Shown here piece by piece: positions 46,513 through 54,834 of a stretch of 64,000 nucleotides of DNA; positions within the stretch are counted from its first letter, which is position 1; every line of letters starts with the position of its first letter. The notes below the pieces were generated by a model. It did no database searches. It saw only the letters and a program-made list of their open reading frames with translations, and was not told where the DNA came from. A program made the position numbers and the translations under genes. The stretch lies in assembly GCF_947501425.1 (NCBI RefSeq), contig NZ_CANMVN010000007.1, forward strand, positions 162,197 through 226,196, in the 5' to 3' direction. The DNA comes from an uncultured Psychroserpens sp. GTDB lineage: Bacteria > Bacteroidota > Bacteroidia > Flavobacteriales > Flavobacteriaceae.

Positions 46513-47202
46513 ATGAAACAACTTCTTACTATTCTATGTCTAGCTACTTTGATGATAGCTTGTAAATCTGAAACAAAAGACCAAAACACAATTTCTGAGA
46601 CCATTTCCGAAGAAAAAAAGGAATTGACAACACCTGAAAAAATTGCTAAAGCTCATGGTTTTGACTCGTGGAAAGACGTCAACACCATTGAATTTACATT
46701 TAATGTAGACAGAGGCGACAATCATTTTGAGCGTAGTTGGTCATGGGAGCCTAAAGAGAATCGTATCAGTTTTTCAAATTCGAAAGACTCAATAATTACG
46801 TTTAAAAGAAGTCAGGTAGACCCTATAAATTTAGACTATGATCAGGCATTTATTAATGACAAATACTGGCTACTTGTCCCATTTCAATTAATTTGGGATG
46901 AAGGAATAACTATTTCAGATGCCGTAAAAGAAAAGGCTCCTATCTCAAATTCTGAATTAAATAAAATCACATTAACCTACGGAAATGAAGGTGGTTATAC
47001 ACCAGGCGATGCCTATGACATTTATTTTGATAATGATCACATCATCAGAGAATGGATCTACAGAAAAGGGAATAGCAAAGAACCGTCTATGACCACCACT
47101 TTTGAAAATTATGAAGACTTCAACGGATTAAAAATTGCTAAAGACCATAAAACAGCTGAAGGAAACTTCAATCTTTACTTTTCAAACATCAAAGTAAATT
47201 AA
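46513..47202 (+). CDS. Hypothetical lipoprotein (229 aa)
   Basis: The N-terminus MKQLLTILCLATLMIAC is a lipoprotein signal with the acyl Cys at 17. The mature part has EKIAKAHGFDSWKDVNTIEFTF, WSWEPKENRISF and a series of predicted beta-strands, suggesting a concave beta-sheet fold similar to LolA/LolB- or DUF6503-type proteins. I cannot assign the family with certainty. It has its own -7 element and a convergent terminator downstream. Function is unknown. Confidence 0.75.
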   Translation: MKQLLTILCLATLMIACKSETKDQNTISETISEEKKELTTPEKIAKAHGFDSWKDVNTIEFTFNVDRGDNHFERSWSWEPKENRISFSNSKDSIITFKRSQVDPINLDYDQAFINDKYWLLVPFQLIWDEGITISDAVKEKAPISNSELNKITLTYGNEGGYTPGDAYDIYFDNDHIIREWIYRKGNSKEPSMTTTFENYEDFNGLKIAKDHKTAEGNFNLYFSNIKVN

Positions 47203-47326
47203 AACAAAATTGATCTAAATCTTAAAAAAATATTAAAGTTAGATATCTCTTGTAATGAGAACATCTAACTCTCGACAAAAGACGTATAACATATAGAATA
47301 TTCCGCAATTGCGTCCATATATATTC

Positions 47327-47366
47327 AAGGCGCTTGAACTTTAGAGTTGAAGCGCCTTTTACTTTT
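47327..47366. terminator. Bidirectional terminator between the lipoprotein and CDGSH genes
   Basis: AAGGCGCTTGAACT and AGTTGAAGCGCCTT form a 14-bp stem with one mismatch, followed by TTTTACTTTTT. The rest of the intergenic stretch (47203-47326) holds only a small palindrome CGCAATTGCG (47304-47313). Confidence 0.85.
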
Positions 47367-47383
47367 TAGTCATACTACAAAAA

Positions 47384-47803
47384 TCAGCCTTTAAACCCAT
47401 CATTGACATGAGTACCATCGCAATATGGCTTATTGTGAGAAGCACCACATCTGCAAAACGCTGTAGTTTTGTTCTTAGTTTCCTCTTTTCCATCCTTATA
47501 CGTCACTTTTAAAGTGCCGTAGACTAAAAGCGGTCCATCAGCTAATACCTCCACTTTTGTTTCAAGAGATTCGGCTTCTTTATTCTCTTCGCCATTCATA
47601 TAATACCCTAAAGCTCCTGAAGGGCAAGCTTTAACTTGTTTTACCAAGGCTTCGGTTGAAGCAGCATCAATCTTAATCCACGGACGCTCTTTTGGCTGAA
47701 ACACATCGCCTAATCCTTTAACACAAATTCCAGAATGGATACAGGCATCAGGTTTCCAAACTATCGTAACCTCACCGTTAGTATATTCTTTTGTCTTTCC
47801 CAT
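47384..47803 (-). CDS. Fer4_19 plus CDGSH-type iron-sulfur protein
   Basis: The 139-residue protein has two domains. The N-terminal (about 8-72) divergent 4Fe-4S mono-cluster type has Cys21, Cys27 and Cys60 (PDACIHSGICVKGL, KACPSGALGY). The C-terminal CDGSH iron-sulfur motif has Cys117, Cys119, Cys128 and His132 (FCRCGASHNKPYCDGTH). It is cytoplasmic, with no signal peptide, and probably acts in electron transfer or cluster sensing. It is divergent from the kynurenine cluster. Confidence 0.9.
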   Translation of the reverse strand: MGKTKEYTNGEVTIVWKPDACIHSGICVKGLGDVFQPKERPWIKIDAASTEALVKQVKACPSGALGYYMNGEENKEAESLETKVEVLADGPLLVYGTLKVTYKDGKEETKNKTTAFCRCGASHNKPYCDGTHVNDGFKG

Positions 47804-47898
47804 ATGTTTGTGATTTCTTCTAAAGATACTAAAAAAAGTATTTGTTTTTCATCCCAAAAATGCAGCTTTCAACAGTTTATTACTAGCATAATTATTCT

Positions 47899-47906
47899 TA
47901 TTTTTG
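47899..47906 (+). promoter_or_regulatory. Candidate -7 element of the kynurenine cluster
   Basis: TATTTTTG matches TAnnTTTG and lies 24 bases before the preferred kynU TTG start at 47931. It overlaps the alternative TTG at 47904, which makes that upstream start unlikely. Confidence 0.45.
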
Positions 47907-47930
47907 TTAGACAACATAAAACCAACAGCC

Positions 47931-49199
47931 TTGTCAAACTATCAATTAGGTCTTGAATTTGCAAAACAACAAGATCAAAATGACGAACTTTCATCATTCA
48001 GAACTCAGTTTCATATACCAAAGGATAGCAATGGAAACGAGCTCATATACATGACAGGTAATTCACTTGGTTTACAACCAAAGATCACTAAAGACTACAT
48101 TGATCAGGAACTTAAAGATTGGGCAAATCTTGGTGTTGAAGGTCATGTTCATGGTTCGCATCCTTGGTTACATTACCATGAGTTTCTTAATGAAACCATG
48201 GCCAATATTGTCGGCGCAAAACCTTTAGAAGTTGTGGTAATGAATTCGTTAACAGCTAACCTTCATTTTATGATGGTAAGTTTTTACCAACCTACACCAA
48301 AACGCTATAAGATTTTAATTGAAGCTGATGCGTTTCCAAGTGACAAATATGCTGTAGAATCTCAATTACGTCATCATGGTTATGATGACAAAGAAGGCTT
48401 GATCTTGTGGAAAGCCAGAGACGGTGAGGAGCTGGCAAACTATGACGACCTCGAATCAATTCTTAAAGACCATGGTGATGAGATTGCGCTTATCATGATT
48501 GGTGGTGTCAATTATTATACAGGTCAGTTTTTCGACTTAAAACGCATTACAGATTTAGGACATGCTCATGGCTGTGTTGTTGGATTTGATTGTGCTCATG
48601 GTGCTGGTAATGTACAACTCAACCTTCACGACTCTGGAGCAGATTTTGCCGTTTGGTGTACCTATAAATACTTAAATTCGGGTCCTGGAAGTCTGTCTGG
48701 CGCATTTGTACATGAGCGACATGCTAACAGAAAAGATCTCAATAGATTTACAGGATGGTGGTCACATAACAAACAAACACGTTTTAGAATGCGTGATGAA
48801 TTTGATCAATTACCAGGAGCAGAAGGTTGGCAATTAAGTAATCCTCCTATCTTATCTATGGCTGCTATTAGAGCCGCTTTAGATGTTTTTAAATCTGCTG
48901 GATTTGATAAACTTTGTAAAAAATCTAAACATCTAACAGGTTACTTTGAGTTTTTAATCAATGCTTTAAACCATAAAGACATAAAGATCATCACACCTGA
49001 TAACCCAAAAGAACGTGGGTGCCAACTCTCTATTCAAGTCAAAAATGCAGATAAAAGTTTACATAATAAGTTAACTGAAGCTGGTATTATTACCGACTGG
49101 AGAGAACCAGATGTTATACGATGTGCACCTGTGCCTTTATACAATTCGTTCATAGATGTTTATGAATTTGTAGAACGTTTGAAAAAGATTCTAAATTAA
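47931..49199 (+). CDS. kynU: Kynureninase
   Basis: This PLP enzyme cleaves kynurenine or 3-hydroxykynurenine to (3-hydroxy)anthranilate plus alanine. The 422-residue form starts at TTG 47931 (MSNYQLGLEF), the family's usual N-terminus. A longer TTG start at 47904 overlaps a promoter box. Motifs are YMTGNSLGLQP, VVVMNSLTANLH, VGFDCAHGAGN, and the PLP lysine Lys246 in WCTYKYLNSGPGSLSG. It begins the plus-strand kynurenine degradation cluster. kmo follows two bases after its stop. Confidence 0.95.
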   Translation: MSNYQLGLEFAKQQDQNDELSSFRTQFHIPKDSNGNELIYMTGNSLGLQPKITKDYIDQELKDWANLGVEGHVHGSHPWLHYHEFLNETMANIVGAKPLEVVVMNSLTANLHFMMVSFYQPTPKRYKILIEADAFPSDKYAVESQLRHHGYDDKEGLILWKARDGEELANYDDLESILKDHGDEIALIMIGGVNYYTGQFFDLKRITDLGHAHGCVVGFDCAHGAGNVQLNLHDSGADFAVWCTYKYLNSGPGSLSGAFVHERHANRKDLNRFTGWWSHNKQTRFRMRDEFDQLPGAEGWQLSNPPILSMAAIRAALDVFKSAGFDKLCKKSKHLTGYFEFLINALNHKDIKIITPDNPKERGCQLSIQVKNADKSLHNKLTEAGIITDWREPDVIRCAPVPLYNSFIDVYEFVERLKKILN

Positions 49200-49200
49200 T

Positions 49201-50595
49201 ATGAAACAACAAAATATACTAATCATTGGTGCAGGACTCTGTGGAAGCTTACTTGCTTTGCGTCTAGGTCAACGTGGCTATAACGTCAATGTTTATGAGA
49301 TGCGTCCAGACTTGCGTAAAACAGATATTTCAGCAGGACGTTCCATTAATCTCGCATTTTCAGATCGTGGAAACAAAGGCATGAAACTCGTAGGCATGGA
49401 AGAAAAAGTCAAGGCACTATGCATTCCAATGAATGGTCGTATGCTTCATGACAAAGAAGGAAATACCTTCTTATCAAACTATAGTGGTCGTGAACACGAA
49501 TACATCAACTCTATATCTCGAGGAGGATTGAATGCTTTACTTTTGGACGAAGCAGAAACACACGAAAATGTCAGTATTCATTTTAATAAAAAATGTTTAT
49601 CGGTCGATTTTGAACATACTACAGCGCGATTTCAAGACTACGACACCAAAGACGAGTTTATAGAAGATGCAGATGCTATTATAGCAACTGATGGAGCTGG
49701 TTCGGCTTTACGAAGAAGCTACTATTTAGAGCGTAAATTTTTATTTAGTTTTTCTCAAAACTATTTAACTCATGGCTATAAAGAGCTTACTATTTTACCT
49801 GCGGAAAATGGCGATTATAAAACCTACAAAAACGCCTTACACATATGGCCACGTGGTGATTTTATGGTAATTGCCTTACCTAATTTAGATGGCAGTTTTA
49901 CAGTAACCTTGTTTTTAAGTTATGATGAAGGAGAATACAACTTCAACAATCTCACAACACCAGAGATTGTTACGGAGTTCTTCCAAAAAGAATTTCCAGA
50001 TGCCTTAGCTTTAATGCCAAATCTGATTGATGATTTCTTTGATAATCCAACTGCTCCTCTAGGAACCGTTAAATGTTCCCCATGGCATTACAAAGGCAAC
50101 ACATTACTTATGGGTGATTCTGCTCATGCCATTGTGCCTTTTTATGGTCAAGGGATGAATGCCTCCTTTGAAGATGTGGTTGAGTTTGATGCGGTTTTAG
50201 ACAAGTACGAAGGTGATTGGGAGCGAATATTTCATGAATATGAAAAGACAAGAAAAAAAGATACCGACGCTATTGCAGATCTGGCCATTGATAATTTCCA
50301 TGAAATGAAAGATCATGTTGCAAATCCAATATTTCAGGAAAAGCGTAAAATTGAAATGGCATTAGAGAAAGCATTTCCAGATGAATACTCTTCAAAATAT
50401 AGCCTAGTCACATTTAATGAACACATTGGTTACAGAGAAGCCATGTTGAGAGGACGCGCACAAGACAAAGCGATTTTAAATATGCTGGATGATGGTGTGA
50501 TCTCACCTTCTGATGATTTGAAAGAGCTCCTAGAGACAGTAAAAAAAGAAACCGAAGCAATTTTAGAAGATGACAGAGTTGCTGGATTGAAGTGA
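49201..50595 (+). CDS. kmo: Kynurenine 3-monooxygenase
   Basis: This FAD- and NADPH-dependent hydroxylase converts kynurenine to 3-hydroxykynurenine (464 aa). It has the GxGxxG dinucleotide motif IIGAGLCGSLLALRLGQRGY, the KMO signature GRSINLAFSDRG, ATDGAGSALR (DG motif), and LLMGDSAHAIVPFYGQGMNASFEDV (GD motif). The order kynU-kmo makes 3-hydroxyanthranilate the intermediate passed on. The gene is complete. Confidence 0.96.
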   Translation: MKQQNILIIGAGLCGSLLALRLGQRGYNVNVYEMRPDLRKTDISAGRSINLAFSDRGNKGMKLVGMEEKVKALCIPMNGRMLHDKEGNTFLSNYSGREHEYINSISRGGLNALLLDEAETHENVSIHFNKKCLSVDFEHTTARFQDYDTKDEFIEDADAIIATDGAGSALRRSYYLERKFLFSFSQNYLTHGYKELTILPAENGDYKTYKNALHIWPRGDFMVIALPNLDGSFTVTLFLSYDEGEYNFNNLTTPEIVTEFFQKEFPDALALMPNLIDDFFDNPTAPLGTVKCSPWHYKGNTLLMGDSAHAIVPFYGQGMNASFEDVVEFDAVLDKYEGDWERIFHEYEKTRKKDTDAIADLAIDNFHEMKDHVANPIFQEKRKIEMALEKAFPDEYSSKYSLVTFNEHIGYREAMLRGRAQDKAILNMLDDGVISPSDDLKELLETVKKETEAILEDDRVAGLK

Positions 50596-50630
50596 TTAGT
50601 TGTTAGAGAAAAATAATTATTGAAAAAAAT

Positions 50631-50656
50631 GAGATTCTGAAACAAGTTCAGAATGA
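50631..50656. repeat. Interspersed repeat (GAGATTCTGAAACAAGTTCAGAATGAC)
   Basis: The reverse complement begins gtcattctgaacttgtttc, a sequence I recall as a frequent intergenic repeat in Flavobacteriaceae, and related in ends to the element at 9108. Its arms TTCTGAA and TTCAGAA are inverted, giving a hairpin. It lies between kmo and the RidA-like gene and supplies a false ATG at 50653. Confidence 0.55.
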
Positions 50657-50670
50657 CAAAAAAACAAAGT

Positions 50671-51072
50671 ATGAGTGAAAAAATAGTTACACCAAGAGGT
50701 GCCTATCCACATGTAAAACAAGTAGGCGATTTTATTTTTGTCTCAGGAACGAGTTCACGCAGACCAGATAATACAATTGCTGGCGTAGATATTATAGATG
50801 ACATGGGAACCAAACGCCTCAATATAGAGACACAGACTCGTGAGGTTCTAAAAAATATAGAAAAGAATCTAGCTAAAGTTGGTGCATCACTTAAAGATGT
50901 GGTAGATGTCACTTCATTTTTAGTTAATATGAATGATTTCGCGGGATACAACAAGGCTTACGCTGAGTTTTTTGACAAATCAACAGGACCAACACGTACA
51001 ACGGTTGCGGTACATCAATTACCTCATCCCGATCTGGTGGTTGAAATTAAAGTGATGGCTTACAAAAAATAA
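50671..51072 (+). CDS. RidA-family protein, probable 2-aminomuconate deaminase
   Basis: This 133-residue YjgF/RidA-fold protein shows [19 protein letters not shown], the [14 protein letters not shown] middle and [25 protein letters not shown] with the catalytic-site Arg. Bacterial 2-aminomuconate deaminases (AmnD/NbaF) belong to this fold. Placement between kmo and an aminomuconic semialdehyde dehydrogenase makes that reaction the best guess, rather than general enamine deamination. ATG at 50671 is preferred. The ATG at 50653 falls in a repeat. Confidence 0.85.
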   Translation: MSEKIVTPRGAYPHVKQVGDFIFVSGTSSRRPDNTIAGVDIIDDMGTKRLNIETQTREVLKNIEKNLAKVGASLKDVVDVTSFLVNMNDFAGYNKAYAEFFDKSTGPTRTTVAVHQLPHPDLVVEIKVMAYKK

Positions 51073-51156
51073 CAATGGAAGAGCTACGTAAGCTTAAAAA
51101 TTATGATTTCCATTTTATATAATCAATTAGAATCACTAGACCTTTATTTCGAATAA

Positions 51157-52596
51157 ATGAACATTCAAAACTACATCAACGGCAACTTTCATGATCCTAT
51201 TCAGGATGATTGGTTAGATAATTACAATCCATCTATTGGCGAAGTATATAGTCAAATTCCTAATTCTTCAAAAGCCGATGTTGAGAATGCTTATATCGCC
51301 GCGAAATCAGCTTTCCCTAGTTGGTCAAAAACCACCTTAGAAGAACGAAGTCGTATTCTGATTAAAATTTCAGAATTAATAGAAGCCAACCTTGATCGTT
51401 TTGCTCAAGCCGAAAGTAAAGACAACGGAAAGCCTGTCGCTTTAGCCAAAAGTGTTGATATTCCCAGAGCTGCAAGTAATTTTCGTTTCTTTGGAAATGC
51501 CATTACTCAGTTTGCCAGTGAAAGTCATGAAAGTGTTGGAATGCAAGCCATCAATTACACCTTGCGTCAACCTATTGGAGTTGTTGGTTGTATTTCGCCA
51601 TGGAATCTTCCGCTCTATTTATTTACTTGGAAAATTGCACCAGCATTAGCCACAGGAAATTGTGTAGTTGCTAAACCTAGTGAAGTCACACCAATGACAG
51701 CATACCTTTTGGGTGAAATTTGTAACCAAGCTGGTTTACCTAAAGGTGTTTTGAATATTGTTCACGGGCTTGGCAGTTCAACAGGTCAGGCCATTATTGA
51801 GCATCACGACATCAAAGCCATTTCGTTTACAGGTGGTACAGCTACAGGAGCTCATATTGCTAAAGTTGCAGCTCCGATGTTTAAAAAGTTATCATTAGAG
51901 CTTGGTGGAAAAAATCCAAATATCATTTTTGCCGATTGTGATTATGACGATATGTTAAATACAACTTTACGCTCGTCTTTTGCCAATCAAGGTCAGATTT
52001 GTCTCTGCGGAAGTCGGATCTTCGTAGAAGCCAGTATTTATGATAAATTTAAAACTGATTTTGTAACTAGAGTGAAACAACTTAAAGTAGGTCATCCCTC
52101 TGAAAGCGACACCAATATTGGTGCTTTGGTTTCTGAGCCTCATTTAGAAAAAGTAAAAGACTATATTCAAATTGCTAAAGACGAAAATGGCACCATTCTA
52201 TGTGGTGGAAACGAAGTTACAGTTAAAGGCTATGAAAACGGTTACTATCTTGAACCTACAGTAATTGAAGTGCCAACAGACGAATGTCGTGTCAATCAGG
52301 AAGAAATTTTTGGTCCTGTGGTAACCATCATGCCGTTTAGTAATGAAGACCATGTGTTACAAATGGCTAATAAGGTAAAATACGGCTTGTCGGCAACGCT
52401 CTGGACGAATAATCTCAAACGTACGATGCGTATGAGTAACCAACTACAGGCTGGTATTGTTTGGGTCAACACCTGGATGATGAGAGATCTAAGAACACCT
52501 TTTGGAGGTGTTAAAGCTTCTGGTGTTGGGCGTGAAGGAGGTTTTGAAGCTTTACGCTTTTTTACAGAAGCTAAAAATGTATGTATTAAATATTAA
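51157..52596 (+). CDS. 2-aminomuconic 6-semialdehyde dehydrogenase
   Basis: The 479-residue NAD-dependent aldehyde dehydrogenase has Asn150 (CISPWNLP), Glu248 (LSLELGGKNP), and catalytic Cys282 in GQICLCGSRIF. The C-L-C arrangement around the catalytic Cys and the context match AMSDH/ALDH8A1-type enzymes, which oxidise 2-aminomuconate semialdehyde from ACMSD. It has FTGGT for NAD binding and a complete C-terminus (FGGVKASGVGREGG). It stands in the kynurenine cluster. Confidence 0.9.
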   Translation: MNIQNYINGNFHDPIQDDWLDNYNPSIGEVYSQIPNSSKADVENAYIAAKSAFPSWSKTTLEERSRILIKISELIEANLDRFAQAESKDNGKPVALAKSVDIPRAASNFRFFGNAITQFASESHESVGMQAINYTLRQPIGVVGCISPWNLPLYLFTWKIAPALATGNCVVAKPSEVTPMTAYLLGEICNQAGLPKGVLNIVHGLGSSTGQAIIEHHDIKAISFTGGTATGAHIAKVAAPMFKKLSLELGGKNPNIIFADCDYDDMLNTTLRSSFANQGQICLCGSRIFVEASIYDKFKTDFVTRVKQLKVGHPSESDTNIGALVSEPHLEKVKDYIQIAKDENGTILCGGNEVTVKGYENGYYLEPTVIEVPTDECRVNQEEIFGPVVTIMPFSNEDHVLQMANKVKYGLSATLWTNNLKRTMRMSNQLQAGIVWVNTWMMRDLRTPFGGVKASGVGREGGFEALRFFTEAKNVCIKY

Positions 52597-52638
52597 TTTG
52601 TGTAATTGACCATATCGTTTACACACTATAACTTTATC

Positions 52639-53142
52639 ATGAAAAAACTAATTACAATTATTGCATTACTGATTATTAACTATAACTACAGCCAAGAAGA
52701 GTGGATCAATTTTAAAGGGGACAGTTATACTATAGAGCATCCTAAAAATTGGGAAGTAAATACCAGCGGTGACTATAGCACAAGCTTATTGATATCCTCT
52801 GAATTAAAAGAAGATGATCTCTTTAGAGAAAATATCAATTTAATTATTCAGGACCTAAATAAGCTGAATATGAAAATGACCATGGCTGAGTTTGTTGACA
52901 TCACTAAAAGTCAGTTATCATCCTCTCTCAATGATGGTGAAATTATATCAAGTGAAGGAAATAAAGAACGCCACACTATGGTTGTCAAAGGGAAAATGAA
53001 CGATACCAAACTAAAATTCAAACAGGTTTATATCTTAAAAAATAACACATTTTACATCCTAACTTTTACAGCATTAGAAGACACTTACGATGATTTCATT
53101 ACAAGAGGTGACAAAATCATTAATAGCTTCACAATCAAATAA
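52639..53142 (+). CDS. Exported PsbP-like protein of unknown function
   Basis: The 167-residue protein (ATG at 52639) has signal peptide KKLITIIALLIINYNYSQ. The mature part has FKGDSYTIEHPKNWEV, ENINLIIQDL, and TFYILTFTALEDTYDDF...GDKIINSFTI, the pattern of PsbP-like/DUF1795 domains (one alpha/beta-sandwich). It lies between the kynurenine dehydrogenase and the SDR gene on the same strand, so it may be co-transcribed. No enzymatic role is visible. Confidence 0.75.
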   Translation: MKKLITIIALLIINYNYSQEEWINFKGDSYTIEHPKNWEVNTSGDYSTSLLISSELKEDDLFRENINLIIQDLNKLNMKMTMAEFVDITKSQLSSSLNDGEIISSEGNKERHTMVVKGKMNDTKLKFKQVYILKNNTFYILTFTALEDTYDDFITRGDKIINSFTIK

Positions 53143-53151
53143 TTAATACTC

Positions 53152-53856
53152 ATGAAGGCGACTTTAAAACTTTTATTGATTCTTTACATATGTGTGTCAT
53201 CAGGTATCACTTTGGCACAGGAGGGCATTTGGTACAAAGCAGATGTTGATTTTAACGAACGCTTGATATTTTCTAAAGACAGTATTTCTGCAGAACGTTA
53301 CAAAACTTACGGTGTAGACACACCATATTGGGAAAGCAATAGAGCTCTTAAAATAAGTAAGACACTCATTGAAGACAACAGCTCATACATGGTATTTGAT
53401 CTTCCAGAAGGAGACAAAGCTGGTGGTGTCTTTACAATGATAGATAACAAATATCTTATCGTGCATACACCAAACGAAAAATACGGAACTATTGATATTC
53501 TCAAAGAACTACCTGGCCAACAAATACCCCATCGTGTGTACCTTTCTGAACAAGAAGTTAAAAATATAGATAGCTATAAAGGTATAGCAGAACTTACTAA
53601 AGAAGATCTTGTGAGCGCTATAAAATTTGTGCAATCTTACGATGCTGATTTTGAAAAAATGCTCGAAAAAAACCCAGGTCTTAAATCGTTTTCACTGTCT
53701 AGAATGGCTCAAAATTTATACCATCTAAAACTATATCAATTAGGTTATAACCCTTATGATCTTCCAGTTGAAGGAAATTATTTAGAACAATTTGAAGGAG
53801 ATGAAGATCTAAAGACCCTTTTTGAAAATAATACGTATTTCCAACTAAGATTTTAA
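53152..53856 (+). CDS. Hypothetical exported protein (234 aa)
   Basis: It begins with signal peptide KATLKLLLILYICVSSGITLAQ. The body has no motif I recognise: WYKADVDFNERLIFSKDSIS, YLIVHTPNEKYGTIDIL, and a Leu/Tyr-rich end (NLYHLKLYQLGYNPYDLP). It starts 9 bases after the PsbP-like gene stop and ends 9 bases before the SDR ATG, so it is within a tight unit. Function unknown. Confidence 0.75.
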   Translation: MKATLKLLLILYICVSSGITLAQEGIWYKADVDFNERLIFSKDSISAERYKTYGVDTPYWESNRALKISKTLIEDNSSYMVFDLPEGDKAGGVFTMIDNKYLIVHTPNEKYGTIDILKELPGQQIPHRVYLSEQEVKNIDSYKGIAELTKEDLVSAIKFVQSYDADFEKMLEKNPGLKSFSLSRMAQNLYHLKLYQLGYNPYDLPVEGNYLEQFEGDEDLKTLFENNTYFQLRF

Positions 53857-53865
53857 ACAACACAT

Positions 53866-54648
53866 ATGAACCTAGAACTCAATAATAAATATGCATTAGT
53901 TTGTGGTAGTACAGCTGGTATTGGCAAAGCTACAGCTTTGGCCTTTGCAGAAGAAGGTGTACAAGTTACTTTAATAGCCAGAAATGAAGACAAATTAAAA
54001 GCTACACTTGCCGAATTACCGCAACATAGGAACCATGATTATATTGTTGCCGATTTTTCTAATCCGATTGAACTGAAAGAGAAAGTTAGCGCGTATATCG
54101 CTAATCACCATGGCTTTCATGTATTGGTCAATAATACTGGCGGACCAAAAGGCGGACCAGTTTTTTCTGCGGAAATTGAAGAATTTGAGAACGCCTTTAC
54201 GCAACATTTAAAATGCAACCACGTATTGGCACAATCTGTTGTTCCATTTATGAAGTCTGAAGGCTACGGTCGTATTATTAATGTCATTTCAACTTCGGTA
54301 AAGCAACCTTTAGACGGACTAGGTGTAAGTAACACCATTAGAGGAGCTGTAGCTAACTGGAGTAAAACTCTGGCTAATGAATTGGGACAATTTGGAATTA
54401 CAGTTAACAATGTACTTCCTGGAGCTACAGGCACTGAACGCCTGACTGAAATCATAAAAAACAAGTCGGTTAAAACTGGTAAAACTCAAGAGGAAGCTGC
54501 CAACGCTATGAAAAATGCAGTACCAGCAAAGCGTTTTGCTAAACCTGAAGAGCTTGCTGATGCCATTACATTTTTAGCTAGTGAACGCGCTGCTTATATC
54601 AATGGGATCAATCTTCCTGTAGATGGCGGACGAACAAAGTCATTATAA
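53866..54648 (+). CDS. SDR-family protein with altered catalytic residues
   Basis: The 260-residue short-chain dehydrogenase fold has the cofactor motif VCGSTAGIGKATALAFA, VLVNNTGGPKGG (NNAG-like, with Thr for Ala) and INGINLPVDGGRT at the end. The Ser142 of the active site is kept (NVISTS), but the Tyr expected 13 residues later is Ser155, and the Lys four after that is Arg159 (VSNTIRGAVANW). This SN..R subfamily lacks the standard YxxxK proton relay, so its reaction is uncertain. The context is the kynurenine cluster, directly before an interspersed repeat and HAAO. Confidence 0.88.
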   Translation: MNLELNNKYALVCGSTAGIGKATALAFAEEGVQVTLIARNEDKLKATLAELPQHRNHDYIVADFSNPIELKEKVSAYIANHHGFHVLVNNTGGPKGGPVFSAEIEEFENAFTQHLKCNHVLAQSVVPFMKSEGYGRIINVISTSVKQPLDGLGVSNTIRGAVANWSKTLANELGQFGITVNNVLPGATGTERLTEIIKNKSVKTGKTQEEAANAMKNAVPAKRFAKPEELADAITFLASERAAYINGINLPVDGGRTKSL

Positions 54649-54695
54649 GTCTGAAATTCCATATTTTATTATTAATTTTATTGAATTGACGAATC

Positions 54696-54822
54696 TGCGT
54701 TAAGGATTGAGGTATTGTTGGAGCTCCTTGAAAAGAGCGACTACCGAAAGCCTGATTCTCTGAAACTTTTCGGCCTACGTAGCCACTATGGCGAAGGAGT
54801 CTAGTGAAGGAGAAAACGCCCA
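54696..54822 (+). repeat. Flavobacterial interspersed intergenic repeat (about 127 bp)
   Basis: The block opens TGCGTTAAGGATTGAGG, contains GGAGCTCC, GCGACTACCGAAAGCCTG and ends GAGAAAACGCCCA. This order (CGTTA-GGATTGA, GAAAGCC, ACGCCCA) is how I recall a common interspersed repeat in Flavobacteriaceae genomes, here degenerate. It fills most of the SDR-HAAO gap (54649-54834) and carries small palindromes (GGAGCTCC at 54720, TACGTA near 54776). No ORF is present. Confidence 0.5.
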
Positions 54823-54834
54823 AAACCATACATT

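Noticed and set aside
47203-47326. Possible RNA gene in the gap after the lipoprotein gene
   Set aside because: Only a 10-bp palindrome CGCAATTGCG is seen; no cloverleaf or other conserved structure.
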